From Bartonella sp. JB63 (GTDB lineage: Bacteria > Pseudomonadota > Alphaproteobacteria > Rhizobiales > Rhizobiaceae), in NCBI RefSeq assembly GCF_002022665.1, contig NZ_CP019788.1, forward strand, positions 372,001 through 436,000: a stretch of 64,000 nucleotides of DNA. Reading direction: 5' to 3'. Of the stretch, positions 8,875 through 17,500 are shown piece after piece. Every line of letters starts with the position of its first letter. Position 1 is the first letter of the stretch. A program made the translations under genes and the position numbers. The notes beneath the pieces were generated by a model. The model worked only from the letters and a program-made list of their open reading frames with translations, had not been told where the DNA came from and did not search any database.

Positions 8875-9384
8875 ATGGTATTGGATGCGGTTAGTGCTCC
8901 TAGAAGTTATTCTCAGAATAGTGGTGGACAGTCAGAAACGGCTGGAGCAAAGAAGAACGCAGATTATGATACGTTTATAAAACTGTTGGTAGCACAGATG
9001 AAAAATCAAGATCCAACAAAACCTATGGACTCAACAGAATTTGTAGCGCAATTAGCAAGTTTTTCATCTGTTGAACAATCTATAAAAATGAATGAAACGC
9101 TTGCTCAGATGCTTTCTAATGGATCAATTAATGGGGCGGAGGGGTATGTTGGCAAATATATTCAGTTTACAGATGAAAAAGACAAAGTCATTGGAGGATA
9201 TGTGGTATCTATTGATATTTATGGTGATGGTATAGTTGCGACATTAGACAATGATGAAAAAGTTGTTATTGGTCCAGGTGTTAAAGTTATGGTTGAAAAA
9301 CCTGATGTAGAGGGTTATAAACCTGATGAAAATGCTGACAATTCTGATACTGATCGTCATAAATCTTATGTTGGTGGGTTCTAG
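8875..9384 (+). CDS. flgD: Flagellar hook assembly (capping) protein FlgD
   Basis: 169 residues. The FlgD N-terminal signature is present: DYDTFIKLLVAQMKNQDPTKPMDSTEFVAQLASFSSVEQSIKMN. The C-terminal part is short, as in rhizobial FlgD, without a full tudor/Fn3-like region. FlgD caps the growing hook and guides FlgE polymerisation. Preceded by a GAGGTG ribosome binding site; fliQ begins three bases after its stop codon. Confidence 0.94.
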   Translation: MVLDAVSAPRSYSQNSGGQSETAGAKKNADYDTFIKLLVAQMKNQDPTKPMDSTEFVAQLASFSSVEQSIKMNETLAQMLSNGSINGAEGYVGKYIQFTDEKDKVIGGYVVSIDIYGDGIVATLDNDEKVVIGPGVKVMVEKPDVEGYKPDENADNSDTDRHKSYVGGF

Positions 9385-9387
9385 AGT

Positions 9388-9654
9388 ATGAATGAAGCTG
9401 ATGCTATTGATATGGTAACAGCAGCTATATGGACCATTTTAACCGCTAGTGGTCCAGCAGTTCTTGCTGCGATGTCTGCTGGTATTATCATTGCTTTATT
9501 TCAAGCGTTAACACAAATTCAGGAAATGACTCTGACATTTATTCCAAAAATTATTATTATTTTTCTGGTATTAGCATTTACAGCTCCATTTGTTGGAGGA
9601 CAGATTTATGCTTTCACGCAATTAGTTTACAATCGAATAGAAACTGGGTTTTAA
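9388..9654 (+). CDS. fliQ: Flagellar type III export gate protein FliQ
   Basis: 88 residues with two transmembrane helices (about 14-41 and 52-78) and the FliQ pattern ALFQALTQIQEMTLTFIPKII. With FliP, FliR, FlhA and FlhB it forms the inner membrane export gate. It is the last flagellar gene here: in Brucella and rhizobia the next genes are usually flhA and fliR, but no + strand gene follows for more than 6 kb. About 260 bases of A/T-rich sequence without an evident gene separate it from the next CDS on the other strand. Confidence 0.94.
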   Translation: MNEADAIDMVTAAIWTILTASGPAVLAAMSAGIIIALFQALTQIQEMTLTFIPKIIIIFLVLAFTAPFVGGQIYAFTQLVYNRIETGF

Positions 9655-9914
9655 AGATTTCTATTAACCGTAATAGATAAAATTTCAGAAACATTTCTTT
9701 TTTTGTATTTTGTTTGTGTGTAAAACTATTAATTGATAGGATTTTTTCTATTCGGAAATATTAAGTTGAATTTTCACAATCATTGCAAAAATTTTTAAAA
9801 AAAGTACCCTCTTTAATTTATGCTTATAAGTTAAATTTTAAAGAAGATCTTTTTGTCTTTAATAAACAATAACTATCTTTGCTAAATTATCATTCTGCAA
9901 ATATCACGTCTATT

Positions 9915-10355
9915 TTATGCGACACTTTCTTTCTCTATTACAATTAGTTCGTCCTCGATTTTTTGTGTCATATGAAGCTCTGCTTTCTCTACTATTCTAT
10001 GTTGTTGCATTGGTTGATTTTTATACTCTTCTGCAGCATTTAAAAACGAAGAGTCGTCATTTTCTGTGACGGATTTCATTATTTTCTGGTAGATAAGTTC
10101 ATTAATATGTGCAAGCATATCAGAGATATTCGCTGACAGAGGGTAATGGGGCATAGGTTCAACAATAGGAGCCATTTTTTCAAACTTTTGAACTGACTGC
10201 ACTCCATTTTTAGAAAATACCACTGATGGTATTAGCAGTGTAAAATGCATTGATGAAGCAATTCTCCCTGGCTGCATAATCGTTATCCCCTCGTTACATT
10301 GATTACTTATATAAGCCACGTAAGGGTAATTGGTTTTTTTCATAAAATCAAGCAC
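9915..10355 (-). CDS. Hypothetical protein of unknown function
   Basis: An isolated 146-codon frame on the - strand. I do not recognise it. It has no clear signal peptide, transmembrane helix or catalytic motif; the C-terminal third is charged (Glu/Lys/Gln-rich) and probably helical (ADHINELIYQK-like stretch, then KAELHMTQKIEDEL). A second in-frame ATG lies four codons in (MKKTNYPYVAY). It sits between the flagellar block and the siderophore transporter, with non-genic stretches on both sides. It may be a lineage-specific gene or a remnant; a comparison across Bartonella would decide. Confidence 0.4.
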   Translation of the reverse strand: MLDFMKKTNYPYVAYISNQCNEGITIMQPGRIASSMHFTLLIPSVVFSKNGVQSVQKFEKMAPIVEPMPHYPLSANISDMLAHINELIYQKIMKSVTENDDSSFLNAAEEYKNQPMQQHRIVEKAELHMTQKIEDELIVIEKESVA

Positions 10356-10682
10356 CTAATAAATATTCTTTATATTTAATTAAAAAGCCTGATTTTGATA
10401 GTTTTTTAGAAAAGTGAGTATTTGTAGTGTGCCGTATTTATATACAAGGAGAGGCTACATAAATAAGATAATCAGATCAATTAAAATAATTAGGAAAAAA
10501 CATGAATTTTTATTTTATACAATTTTTTTGTGAATAATTTATAGAATAGGATTATTCAAATTGTTTCTAAAGACTTATCAAAATTACTTTGAAAAGAATC
10601 TCTTTTCTTTGAAAGTCACTCAAATTTTATTTTTTCTAACAAATTTTGAAGAAAATATAAGTTTAAAAAAAGTCCTTCATAA
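10356..10682. other. Intergenic stretch without a recognised gene
   Basis: 327 A/T-rich bases between the hypothetical gene and the 3' end of the siderophore transporter operon. No sizeable open frame, RNA gene or strong hairpin was seen. It must contain the promoter of the 9915-10355 gene if that gene is expressed. Confidence 0.5.
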
Positions 10683-11441
10683 TTATTGATAATAAAGAGC
10701 TATGGGAACATCATTAATAGTTGTGACTTGAATATCCATATCATAAATTTTTTTAAGAATTTCTGGCCGGATAATTTCTTTTGGACTTCCATAATAAATA
10801 ACTTTACCTTTTTTAATTGCGACAATCAAATCTGAATAATATGAGGCAAAATTGATATCATGCATAGTAAGAAGAATGGTTTTTTTTAATTCATTGGCTG
10901 TACGACGTAGTTGCTGCATCATGGAAACCGAATGTTTCATGTCTAGATTATTCAATGGTTCATCTAGTAGACAATAGTTAGTATCCTGACAAATGACCAT
11001 TGCTATAAAAGCACGTTGACGCTGTCCTCCAGATAGTTCATCTAAAAAGCGTGTTTCTAGATCTTTTAAACTAAGATATTGAATGGCGCTATTGATAAAT
11101 TGCTTATCTTCATTGTTATATCGACCTTTAGAATAGGGATAGCGTCCGAAACTTACTAAATCACGAACTGTTAGGCGAACGGATAAAGGATTATCTTGAC
11201 GTAAAAGTGATAGTTTTTTAGCTAAAAAATTGTGCGACATTGTTTGAATATCAAATCCATCGACGTTAATTGTGCCTTTAGTAATCGGCAAAAGGCGTCT
11301 TATCATCATTAAAAGAGTTGATTTTCCAGAACCATTGGGACCAATAAGAGAAATAATGCCTCCTTCTGGTAGATGAAGGGATAAATTATCAATAATCGTC
11401 CTAGCTCCATAGGTTTTGGAAAGATGATCAATTTCAATCAT
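10683..11441 (-). CDS. Siderophore ABC transporter ATP-binding protein (FepC/YclP family)
   Basis: 252 residues with a complete nucleotide-binding domain: Walker A GPNGSGKST (about 34-42), Q-loop LLRQDN, signature LSGGQRQR (about 136-143), Walker B NYCLLDEPLNNLD and the switch His in LTMHDINFA. The overall pattern matches ATPases of iron-siderophore importers of the FatE/CeuD/YclP type. Its start codon overlaps the stop of the permease gene by 4 bases, so it is the last gene of the four-gene operon. It energises uptake across the inner membrane. Confidence 0.9.
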   Translation of the reverse strand: MIEIDHLSKTYGARTIIDNLSLHLPEGGIISLIGPNGSGKSTLLMMIRRLLPITKGTINVDGFDIQTMSHNFLAKKLSLLRQDNPLSVRLTVRDLVSFGRYPYSKGRYNNEDKQFINSAIQYLSLKDLETRFLDELSGGQRQRAFIAMVICQDTNYCLLDEPLNNLDMKHSVSMMQQLRRTANELKKTILLTMHDINFASYYSDLIVAIKKGKVIYYGSPKEIIRPEILKKIYDMDIQVTTINDVPIALYYQ

Positions 11442-12391
11442 TTTAATTTTCCCTTCATCAATAGGGTTAAGAAAACGATACCACCAAAAAATTCGATAAT
11501 AAAACTTAGTCGTCCTCCCATATTTAAGATTTGTTCTAAAATAAATTGTCCGCTTACTAAAGAAATTATGGCTAATAATATTGCAATAGGTATAACAACA
11601 TGGTGTTTTGCTTGAGGTGAGAGCTCATAAGAAAGGTTAGCAACTAACAGTCCAAAAAAAGTGACTGGTCCGACAAGTGCTGTAGAAATCGATACGAAAA
11701 TAGAGACGAAAATAAGAATAGATGTAGCACTTTTATGATAATCGATACCAAGATTAAGAGCAGCTTCGCGTCCAAGAGAAAGAACATCTAGTAGGTGACT
11801 TAAACGCCGTCCAATTAAGCTTACGATAAGAACAATGATTGTAGCAAAGCCAATTAATGACGTATTGAATTTATTAAAATTTGCGAACATAATGTCTGTT
11901 AAGTTCATCATTTGATCTGGATTTAGTTGTAATTGCATAAACATGCGTAAGCTGAAAAAAAATCCACCAAAGATGACACCAATCAATAAGGTGAGATGAA
12001 GACCTTGAAGGCTTCCTGAGAATAACCAGCGAAAGAGACTTATTGAAAAAATAATAAGAATAAAAGTTTCAAGAATTAATTGACCTTCTTCATTGAGGAA
12101 GGGTAAAGAAAGAGAGTCGAGAGAGTAAAGAATAATGGTTTTAATTAAAATATAAAGTTGATCAAATCCCATGATTGAAGGCGTTAAAAGTCGATTATTA
12201 ACGACTGTTTGAAATAAAACAGTAGAGACAGAAATTGTATAAGCAATGAGAAGAAGAGAAACAAGTTTTGCGAAACGGAATTTCCAAGTAAAAGTAGTTA
12301 TGTTCCATAGCATATAAAGACTAATTATGACACACGCCATTACGGTAAGCACTGTCAATATTAGTATAGTTGCTTTTTTTCTCTTATCCAA
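11438..12391 (-). CDS. Siderophore ABC transporter permease, second subunit (FatC/YclO family)
   Basis: A FecCD-type permease of about 317 residues with roughly nine hydrophobic helices and the conserved RLSHLLDVLSLGREAALNLG and ISTALVGPVTFFGLLVANL segments, which are the ATPase-coupling and core motifs of this family. The frame extends upstream to 12445, but a TTG at 12391 is preceded by GGAG (12400-12403) eight bases earlier and overlaps the stop of the first permease, so I prefer it as start. It pairs with the upstream permease as a heterodimer, as in YclN/YclO. Confidence 0.88.
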   Translation of the reverse strand: MDKRKKATILILTVLTVMACVIISLYMLWNITTFTWKFRFAKLVSLLLIAYTISVSTVLFQTVVNNRLLTPSIMGFDQLYILIKTIILYSLDSLSLPFLNEEGQLILETFILIIFSISLFRWLFSGSLQGLHLTLLIGVIFGGFFFSLRMFMQLQLNPDQMMNLTDIMFANFNKFNTSLIGFATIIVLIVSLIGRRLSHLLDVLSLGREAALNLGIDYHKSATSILIFVSIFVSISTALVGPVTFFGLLVANLSYELSPQAKHHVVIPIAILLAIISLVSGQFILEQILNMGGRLSFIIEFFGGIVFLTLLMKGKLK

Positions 12392-13340
12392 GACGCTGTC
12401 TCCAATGCAAAAGCAGTATAATAAAAACAAAACTACCAATAACACCCATCACAGTACTGATAGGGATTTCAAAAGCATGATGAGAAACTCGTCCTAAAAG
12501 GTCACAAATCAATACCAGTCCAGCACCGCTAATCATCACCCAAGGAGCGCTATGGCGCATATTGTCACCCATGAAATTTGAGATGAGATTTGGAATAATC
12601 AATCCGACAAAAGGAATACGACCAACAGTACAAGTTATCAAGGCAGTAATTGATGCGACGATAAAGAGTCCAAAAAACATGACAGTACGGTAATTAAGGC
12701 CAAGATTATTGGTTAAATCTTCACCAAGGCCAGCTACAGTAAAGTGGTGAGCAGAAAAATAGGCAAGAATACATAATGGAAAAGACAGCCATAAAAGTTC
12801 ATATTTCCCGTCAATAATCATTGAAAAACTGCCAAACAAATGAGCTTGAAGAGAAGGAAGAAGCATTTCATGGTCAGCAATAGCATTTGTTAGAGAATTA
12901 ATAACATATCCCAGCATAATTCCTATAAGCGGTACAATGAGAACAGATTTTAAAGGAATTCTGTATAATAAAAAAATAAAAATCAATGTGCCAATCATGG
13001 CAAAAGTTGTAGAAACAACCATTTTTGCAAGTACAGGTATATCAGGAATAAAAATCATAACAAAAAGAATGCCAAGTGATGCGGATTCAACGGTTCCAGC
13101 AGTTGAAGGCTCGACAAAGCGATTACGTGTTAATAGTTGCATAATCGTCCCTGAGAGGGCAAGTGACATACCGGTCAAAAGTACTGCAATTGTTCGGGGA
13201 AGACGCGTTTGCCAAAAAAGAAGCCACGCTTTTGAATCACCTGATAATAAATCAGCAAGTGTCATATCAGAATAACCAACAAAAATGCTAAAAACAGAAA
13301 GTACAGCAATAATCGCTATGGCTATCCAATAATTTTTCAC
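12384..13340 (-). CDS. Siderophore ABC transporter permease, first subunit (FatD/YclN family)
   Basis: A FecCD-type permease with the markers FWQTRLPRTIAVLLTGMSLALSG-like helix entry, HHFTVAGLGEDLTNNLGLNYR and VGRIPFVGLIIPNLISNFMG. About nine transmembrane helices. The frame stays open to 13421, but the first 27 residues are not hydrophobic or family-like; the GTG at 13340 (MKNYWIAIAII) gives a typical start, although its ribosome binding site (AAGAAG) is weak. It lies about 100 bases after the binding-protein gene and overlaps the second permease. Confidence 0.87.
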   Translation of the reverse strand: MKNYWIAIAIIAVLSVFSIFVGYSDMTLADLLSGDSKAWLLFWQTRLPRTIAVLLTGMSLALSGTIMQLLTRNRFVEPSTAGTVESASLGILFVMIFIPDIPVLAKMVVSTTFAMIGTLIFIFLLYRIPLKSVLIVPLIGIMLGYVINSLTNAIADHEMLLPSLQAHLFGSFSMIIDGKYELLWLSFPLCILAYFSAHHFTVAGLGEDLTNNLGLNYRTVMFFGLFIVASITALITCTVGRIPFVGLIIPNLISNFMGDNMRHSAPWVMISGAGLVLICDLLGRVSHHAFEIPISTVMGVIGSFVFIILLLHWRQRLG

Positions 13341-13443
13341 GTCAAATTCTTCTTCAAAAAAATAACAGGGATTATTTATATAACAACCTCTGTTATTAAG
13401 TCTTATTTTTATGACGAGCAAGTTATTTTATACATAGCTCCCC

Positions 13444-14364
13444 TTATTTACTTTTTGTAAAAGCTTCACTGATTTGTTTTGTTGCTTCGTTAAGTCCAGT
13501 TAAACCGCCGCTTGCACGATACCAGCTCCAAGAATCTAAGTAGATAATCTGATTTTTTCTTCCAGCAGTTGTGCGGCGAACAAGCTCATTGTCTAATAAT
13601 TCTGCTGCAGATTTTCCTTCTCGTCCAATTGCAGCATCACGATCAATAACTAGTAACCAATCAGGATTGGTTTCAAGAATAAACTCAGGAGAAATAGGTT
13701 GTCCATGTTTGTGCACAACTATTTTATCAGTTGCAGCAACAATCCCAAAGTTAGTATGAATGATATCTATGCGTGACTTTGGACCCAAAGCATTTATTTT
13801 TCCCCCTGATGTCATCAGAACAAGTCCTTTACCTTTCCCTTCAGTGCTTTTACGAACCATTGCTAAATTTTCTCTGAGCGTTACAATTTCTCGTTCAGCT
13901 TCTTTCTCTTTACCAAAAATTTTTCCGAGAATGTTGATATTCCGTTCAATATTTTGGAGAGCATTTTCATACCCTACTGTTAGATCAATTGTTGGAGCGA
14001 TTTTAGATAAATCTTGATATTTAGATTTTGTTCTTGAAGAGATAATAATAAGATCAGGCTGAAAAGCAGCAATTTTCTCATAATTAGGTTCAAAGAAAGT
14101 ACCTATTTTTTCATATTTTTCATCATCAAAATGTTGTAAATATACGGGTTTTTTTCCTTCAGGAACACCAACAACAGCATTAATGCCTAAACGATTTACA
14201 TTATCGAGTGATGCAAGATCAAAAAACACAACCTTTTTTGGGTTGTTAGGAACAGAAGTTTTGCCTGAAGCATGCTCAACAGTTAGATTTGCCCACGCAG
14301 TGGCTATAAAGCTCATTATTACAGTTAAAATAGAAACTGCCCGTATTATACGTTTAACAATCAT
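13444..14364 (-). CDS. Siderophore-binding periplasmic protein (FatB/CeuE/YclQ family)
   Basis: 306 residues. A signal peptide (about 1-25, ending FIATAWA) precedes a two-lobed class III binding protein joined by a long helix (about 150-175). The lobe motifs VEHASGKTSVPNNPKKVVFFDLAS, KIAAFQPDLIIISSR, HKHGQPISPEFILETNPDWLLVIDRD and DSWSWYRASGGL are those of the CeuE/YclQ group, which binds catecholate siderophores such as petrobactin or enterobactin breakdown products; the His of HKHGQ and Tyr of SWYRASGG are candidate iron ligands by analogy to CeuE. No lipobox Cys is visible. First gene of the operon. The exact ligand cannot be read from sequence. Confidence 0.9.
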   Translation of the reverse strand: MIVKRIIRAVSILTVIMSFIATAWANLTVEHASGKTSVPNNPKKVVFFDLASLDNVNRLGINAVVGVPEGKKPVYLQHFDDEKYEKIGTFFEPNYEKIAAFQPDLIIISSRTKSKYQDLSKIAPTIDLTVGYENALQNIERNINILGKIFGKEKEAEREIVTLRENLAMVRKSTEGKGKGLVLMTSGGKINALGPKSRIDIIHTNFGIVAATDKIVVHKHGQPISPEFILETNPDWLLVIDRDAAIGREGKSAAELLDNELVRRTTAGRKNQIIYLDSWSWYRASGGLTGLNEATKQISEAFTKSK

Positions 14365-14446
14365 TATTTTATCCTTTTCTTAAAAAAACATTCTCAAAAT
14401 TTATTTATAATTAAAACCCTTATATTAAATTTCTTTATATGCAATA

Positions 14447-14499
14447 AATATACAGTAAGAACACACTATGTTGTCAAAATGATTTAAGACATATAGTGT
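14447..14499 (-). promoter_or_regulatory. Candidate promoter and inverted-repeat operator of the siderophore operon
   Basis: On the - strand a TTGACA (14472-14477) is followed after 17 bases by TGTATA (14449-14454), or after 19 by TATATT, about 85 bases before the binding-protein start. An imperfect inverted repeat overlaps the -35: ACACTATGTTGTC (14463-14475) against GACATATAGTGT (14488-14499). The position would suit a repressor responding to iron. It does not look like a standard Fur box; the regulator is unknown. Confidence 0.45.
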
Positions 14500-14858
14500 T
14501 TAGTGTATAATTCAGTGCCAATCAAGGATTAAATTTATTTTGTATTTTTAGTGTTGTGCAAACTTTTGTGGGTAGTTTGAGGAAAATGATTGAATGAGAT
14601 TATAGGGAATATCTATAATTTTAGACCTTTTATTAATAAGGGTTTTTAATATTTCCGTTATTTAAAATAATGAGAAATTGACAAAATTTTTGATTATCAG
14701 ATACTTTGATTTAAAAAAGAACGAGCAATTTTATTTCTAAGCTTGAGAAGCTGATGTGTTTCTCTATACTACTTAGAGATAGACTCTTGAGTTGTTTTAT
14801 TCAGTTAGTGCTCTTTAGTGATGAAAGATTAAAGTATGATTTATATACCTGGAGATGT
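14500..14858. other. Intergenic stretch without a recognised gene
   Basis: About 360 A/T-rich bases between the siderophore operon promoter and the 3' end of the DRL gene. Neither strand carries a convincing frame or RNA gene. A short direct echo of the operator (AGTGTTTAGTGTATAA, 14495-14510) extends the repeat region slightly. Confidence 0.45.
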
Positions 14859-16172
14859 TTAACGTAGTAAGAGATCTTGTTTATTGCGCAGGCGTGCAAT
14901 CCACTGATCTTCGCGAATGGTTGTATTGTGTTTTGTGATGAGCTCATTTTTTTTAATTTCAGTCTTAACTATTGCTTTTTCTAGAAGTCCACAAGGAATA
15001 GCTTGGTGAATACGTGCTTCTTCAGCGCTCATTGTCCAAGCACGATAGCTATAAAGACCAATAAAATCTAGTTGTTCACCAGGGTATAAATCTTTTTTAG
15101 CAATAGCACAAACTTCCGCTACTGGTTGTTTAAGCGGTGCCATATCTGTTTTTCCATACAACATAATGCGTGCGCAGGTAAGTGGAATTTCCATTGCAGT
15201 TAAGTGATAGGGGCGATGAAAGGTAAAGTAAGGTCCTTTACCAATTTTTAAATCTTCCATACGTTCACGTAAACGCGGATGTGTTATTTCCGCAATGACA
15301 AAAACACCAGGAGCGACTCCTTCACCTATTGAATAATCTACGACACCACATCTGTTTAAAATGCCACCGTCTTGTTTTGGAATAAGCACTTTATTTAAGT
15401 CTTTGAGTGCAGCTTTGGGACCATGCATTCCTGGGCAATCAGGAAGAAGTCCTGTTGCATTAGCAATCGCTGCCATTTCAACCATTGTTTTGGATCCATC
15501 AATAAATTCAACCAGCATTCGAACGTTCATATTACGTTGTCTGGCTTCTTCTTTGTAAGAATCAGGCGTAGCATCAAAAATAAGTGGATTATTTTTTCCT
15601 TTACCTACTGCAACGATCTTATGCCCGAGTGCTGAAACAAATTCAATGAGTTCCATACAAGATGTAGGCTCATCACCAGCTCCAAGTGTATAAATGAGAC
15701 CTTGTTTATCTGCTTCATGTTTGAGATAAGCACCAATCGTAACATCAGCTTCCACATTCATCATGACAAGATGTTTATTGTTTCTAAGTGTTTTGAAACC
15801 AATTTCTGCACCTGCTTCAGGATGACCTGTTGCATCAACAATAATGTCAATTTGTTCATGGCGTAAAACAAGGTCTAAATCATTTGTGGCAGCAATCAAG
15901 CCTTTTTCAATAGCTTCGGTTAAGGCAGTAGTGTTTTCAACTTCACATACATGTCCTTCTTCTCCATAGGCTAATGCAGCGGCATCAAAAATACGTGACG
16001 GTGTGCGGGTGGCAACAGCTGCGATTGTCATGCCATCTATATGTGTAATACTAGATAATAAATCTGTTCCCATTTCGCCACAGCCAATCAATCCAATACG
16101 AATGGGTTTATGGGTTTCTGCATACTGTTTCAAATCACGTGCTAAACCTGTTAAGTTTATATTACTGGTCAT
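14859..16172 (-). CDS. drl: 1-deoxy-D-xylulose 5-phosphate reductoisomerase-like enzyme (DRL)
   Basis: 437 residues with an N-terminal NAD(P)-binding fold (RIGLIGCGEMGTDLL, about 21-35), a homoserine-dehydrogenase-like middle (HLVMMNVEADVTIGAYLKHEAD, GAGDEPTSCMELIEF, GKGKNNPLIFDATPD) and a SAF-like C-terminal domain. It matches the DRL family described from Brucella abortus, which replaces classical DXR and makes 2-C-methyl-D-erythritol 4-phosphate in the MEP isoprenoid pathway. The blocks VEADVTIG, AGDEPTSCMELIEFVSALG and KIGKGPYFTFHRPYHL agree closely with Brucella DRL from memory. Databases often label it homoserine dehydrogenase-like or SAF-domain oxidoreductase. It is monocistronic here. 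The first ATG gives the expected length. Confidence 0.85.
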   Translation of the reverse strand: MTSNINLTGLARDLKQYAETHKPIRIGLIGCGEMGTDLLSSITHIDGMTIAAVATRTPSRIFDAAALAYGEEGHVCEVENTTALTEAIEKGLIAATNDLDLVLRHEQIDIIVDATGHPEAGAEIGFKTLRNNKHLVMMNVEADVTIGAYLKHEADKQGLIYTLGAGDEPTSCMELIEFVSALGHKIVAVGKGKNNPLIFDATPDSYKEEARQRNMNVRMLVEFIDGSKTMVEMAAIANATGLLPDCPGMHGPKAALKDLNKVLIPKQDGGILNRCGVVDYSIGEGVAPGVFVIAEITHPRLRERMEDLKIGKGPYFTFHRPYHLTAMEIPLTCARIMLYGKTDMAPLKQPVAEVCAIAKKDLYPGEQLDFIGLYSYRAWTMSAEEARIHQAIPCGLLEKAIVKTEIKKNELITKHNTTIREDQWIARLRNKQDLLLR

Positions 16173-16340
16173 TATTGTTTCCTATTTAAATTTTTCTTTA
16201 AGAAAACATTTTATTATTTATTAAGTGCGTTTACCTATAAGACATTTAAGCTTTATGTTATTGATGCTCTAAACAATGGCTTTTATAAAAGCAAGAGAGG
16301 AGAAATTGAGTCTTGTGTTCAAGAAAACAGGGATAGTGTT

Positions 16341-16829
16341 ATGCAACGAAAAATAGCAGTGCAAGATATAGCCAATTTCGTTGGGAAAGAAATTGGTTTA
16401 TCGCGGTGGCGTCTTGTTACACAAGATATGATTAATCAATTTGCATATGCAACAGATGATCATCAATGGATTCATGTAGATGAAGGAAAAGCCAGAAAGA
16501 CACCTTTTGGTGGTACTATTGCTCATGGTTTTTTAACATTATCGCTTTTGTCCACTTTGGCTTATGAGGCATTACCAGAATTGGAAGGCGCGACGATGGG
16601 GATTAATTATGGTTTTGATAAAGTTCGTTTTATAAGTCCTGTTAAAACAGGAACACGAGTGCGTGCCCGTTTTATTTTAAGTGATGCTAAAGTTCGTCCC
16701 TCTGGTCGTGTTGTTTTTCATTATGAAGTAACGATGGAGATTGAAAAGTTGAAAAATCCAGCTCTTACTGCCAACTGGCTTATTATTGCTATGATTGAGG
16801 AAAAAAATTCAGTTTGTGAGACTTTTTAA
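16341..16829 (+). CDS. MaoC-like (R)-specific enoyl-CoA hydratase family protein
   Basis: 162 residues with the hot-dog-fold MaoC domain and the hydratase motif: YATDDHQWIHVDEGKARKTPFGGTIAHGFLTLSLL, containing the catalytic Asp (FAYATDDHQ) and His (DHQWIHVD) and the GGTIAHGF segment. The form resembles the NodN/Rv0130 group. It may hydrate 2-enoyl-CoA, but the physiological substrate cannot be told. Start ATG 16341 is preceded by AGGGA at 8 bases. Its 3' end overlaps the stop of metI on the other strand by 4 bases, with no room for a separate terminator. Confidence 0.88.
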   Translation: MQRKIAVQDIANFVGKEIGLSRWRLVTQDMINQFAYATDDHQWIHVDEGKARKTPFGGTIAHGFLTLSLLSTLAYEALPELEGATMGINYGFDKVRFISPVKTGTRVRARFILSDAKVRPSGRVVFHYEVTMEIEKLKNPALTANWLIIAMIEEKNSVCETF

Positions 16830-17500
16830 TATTTTTTTTTGTTCAATTTATGTCCAATTCGATCACCAGTCCATTGGACAATTATATTGAGAATAATTAA
16901 AAAAATAATCACTATCGTCATGATAGCGGTATTGTAGCGTTGATAGCCGTAGCGAATTGCCATATCACCTAAACCACCACCACCAAGATATCCAGCAAGA
17001 GAAGTTGCACTGATTAGAGAAATGACCATAACTGTAAAACCAGTAATGAGGCTGGGGAGTGCTTCAGGGAGAAGGACATGTCTGATGATCTGAAAGCGGT
17101 TGGCACCCATGGAACGAACTGCTTCAACTAAGTTATGTTCGACTGTTTTAAAAGATAATTCTGCTATGCGCGCATAAAAAGGAATAGCTGAAATAGTGAG
17201 CACAAAAATCACTGAGGAAATTCCTACACCGCTTCCTATCACCACACGGGTAATGGGTAGAAGATAAAAAGCAAGAATAATAAAGGGAATAGCACGAACA
17301 CTATCGACAATAATAGTCAAAAAGCAATGAATGATAGATGACGGAAAAAGTCCTTCGCGTGCAGTTGTATGAAGTAACAAGCCAAGTGGTAATCCTAAAA
17401 TAAAAGCCATAAAAGAGGCACTTATTGTCATAAATAATGTATCAAAAATAGCGACGGGAAGCTCATGATAAAGAATGTTAAACATAGCCCAAAACCTCAC
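16826..17500 (-). CDS. metI: Methionine ABC transporter permease MetI
   Basis: 224 residues, about five transmembrane helices, with the MetI hallmarks: an N-terminal TLFMTISASFMAFILGLPLGLLL helix, the SVRAIPFIILAFYLLPITR segment, and the ATPase-contacting EAVRSMGANRFQIIRHVLLPEALP loop followed by SLAGYLGGGGLGDMAIRYGYQRY. It is the third gene of metQ-metN-metI and overlaps metN by 23 bases. Imports D/L-methionine. Confidence 0.93.
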   Translation of the reverse strand: MRFWAMFNILYHELPVAIFDTLFMTISASFMAFILGLPLGLLLHTTAREGLFPSSIIHCFLTIIVDSVRAIPFIILAFYLLPITRVVIGSGVGISSVIFVLTISAIPFYARIAELSFKTVEHNLVEAVRSMGANRFQIIRHVLLPEALPSLITGFTVMVISLISATSLAGYLGGGGLGDMAIRYGYQRYNTAIMTIVIIFLIILNIIVQWTGDRIGHKLNKKKY

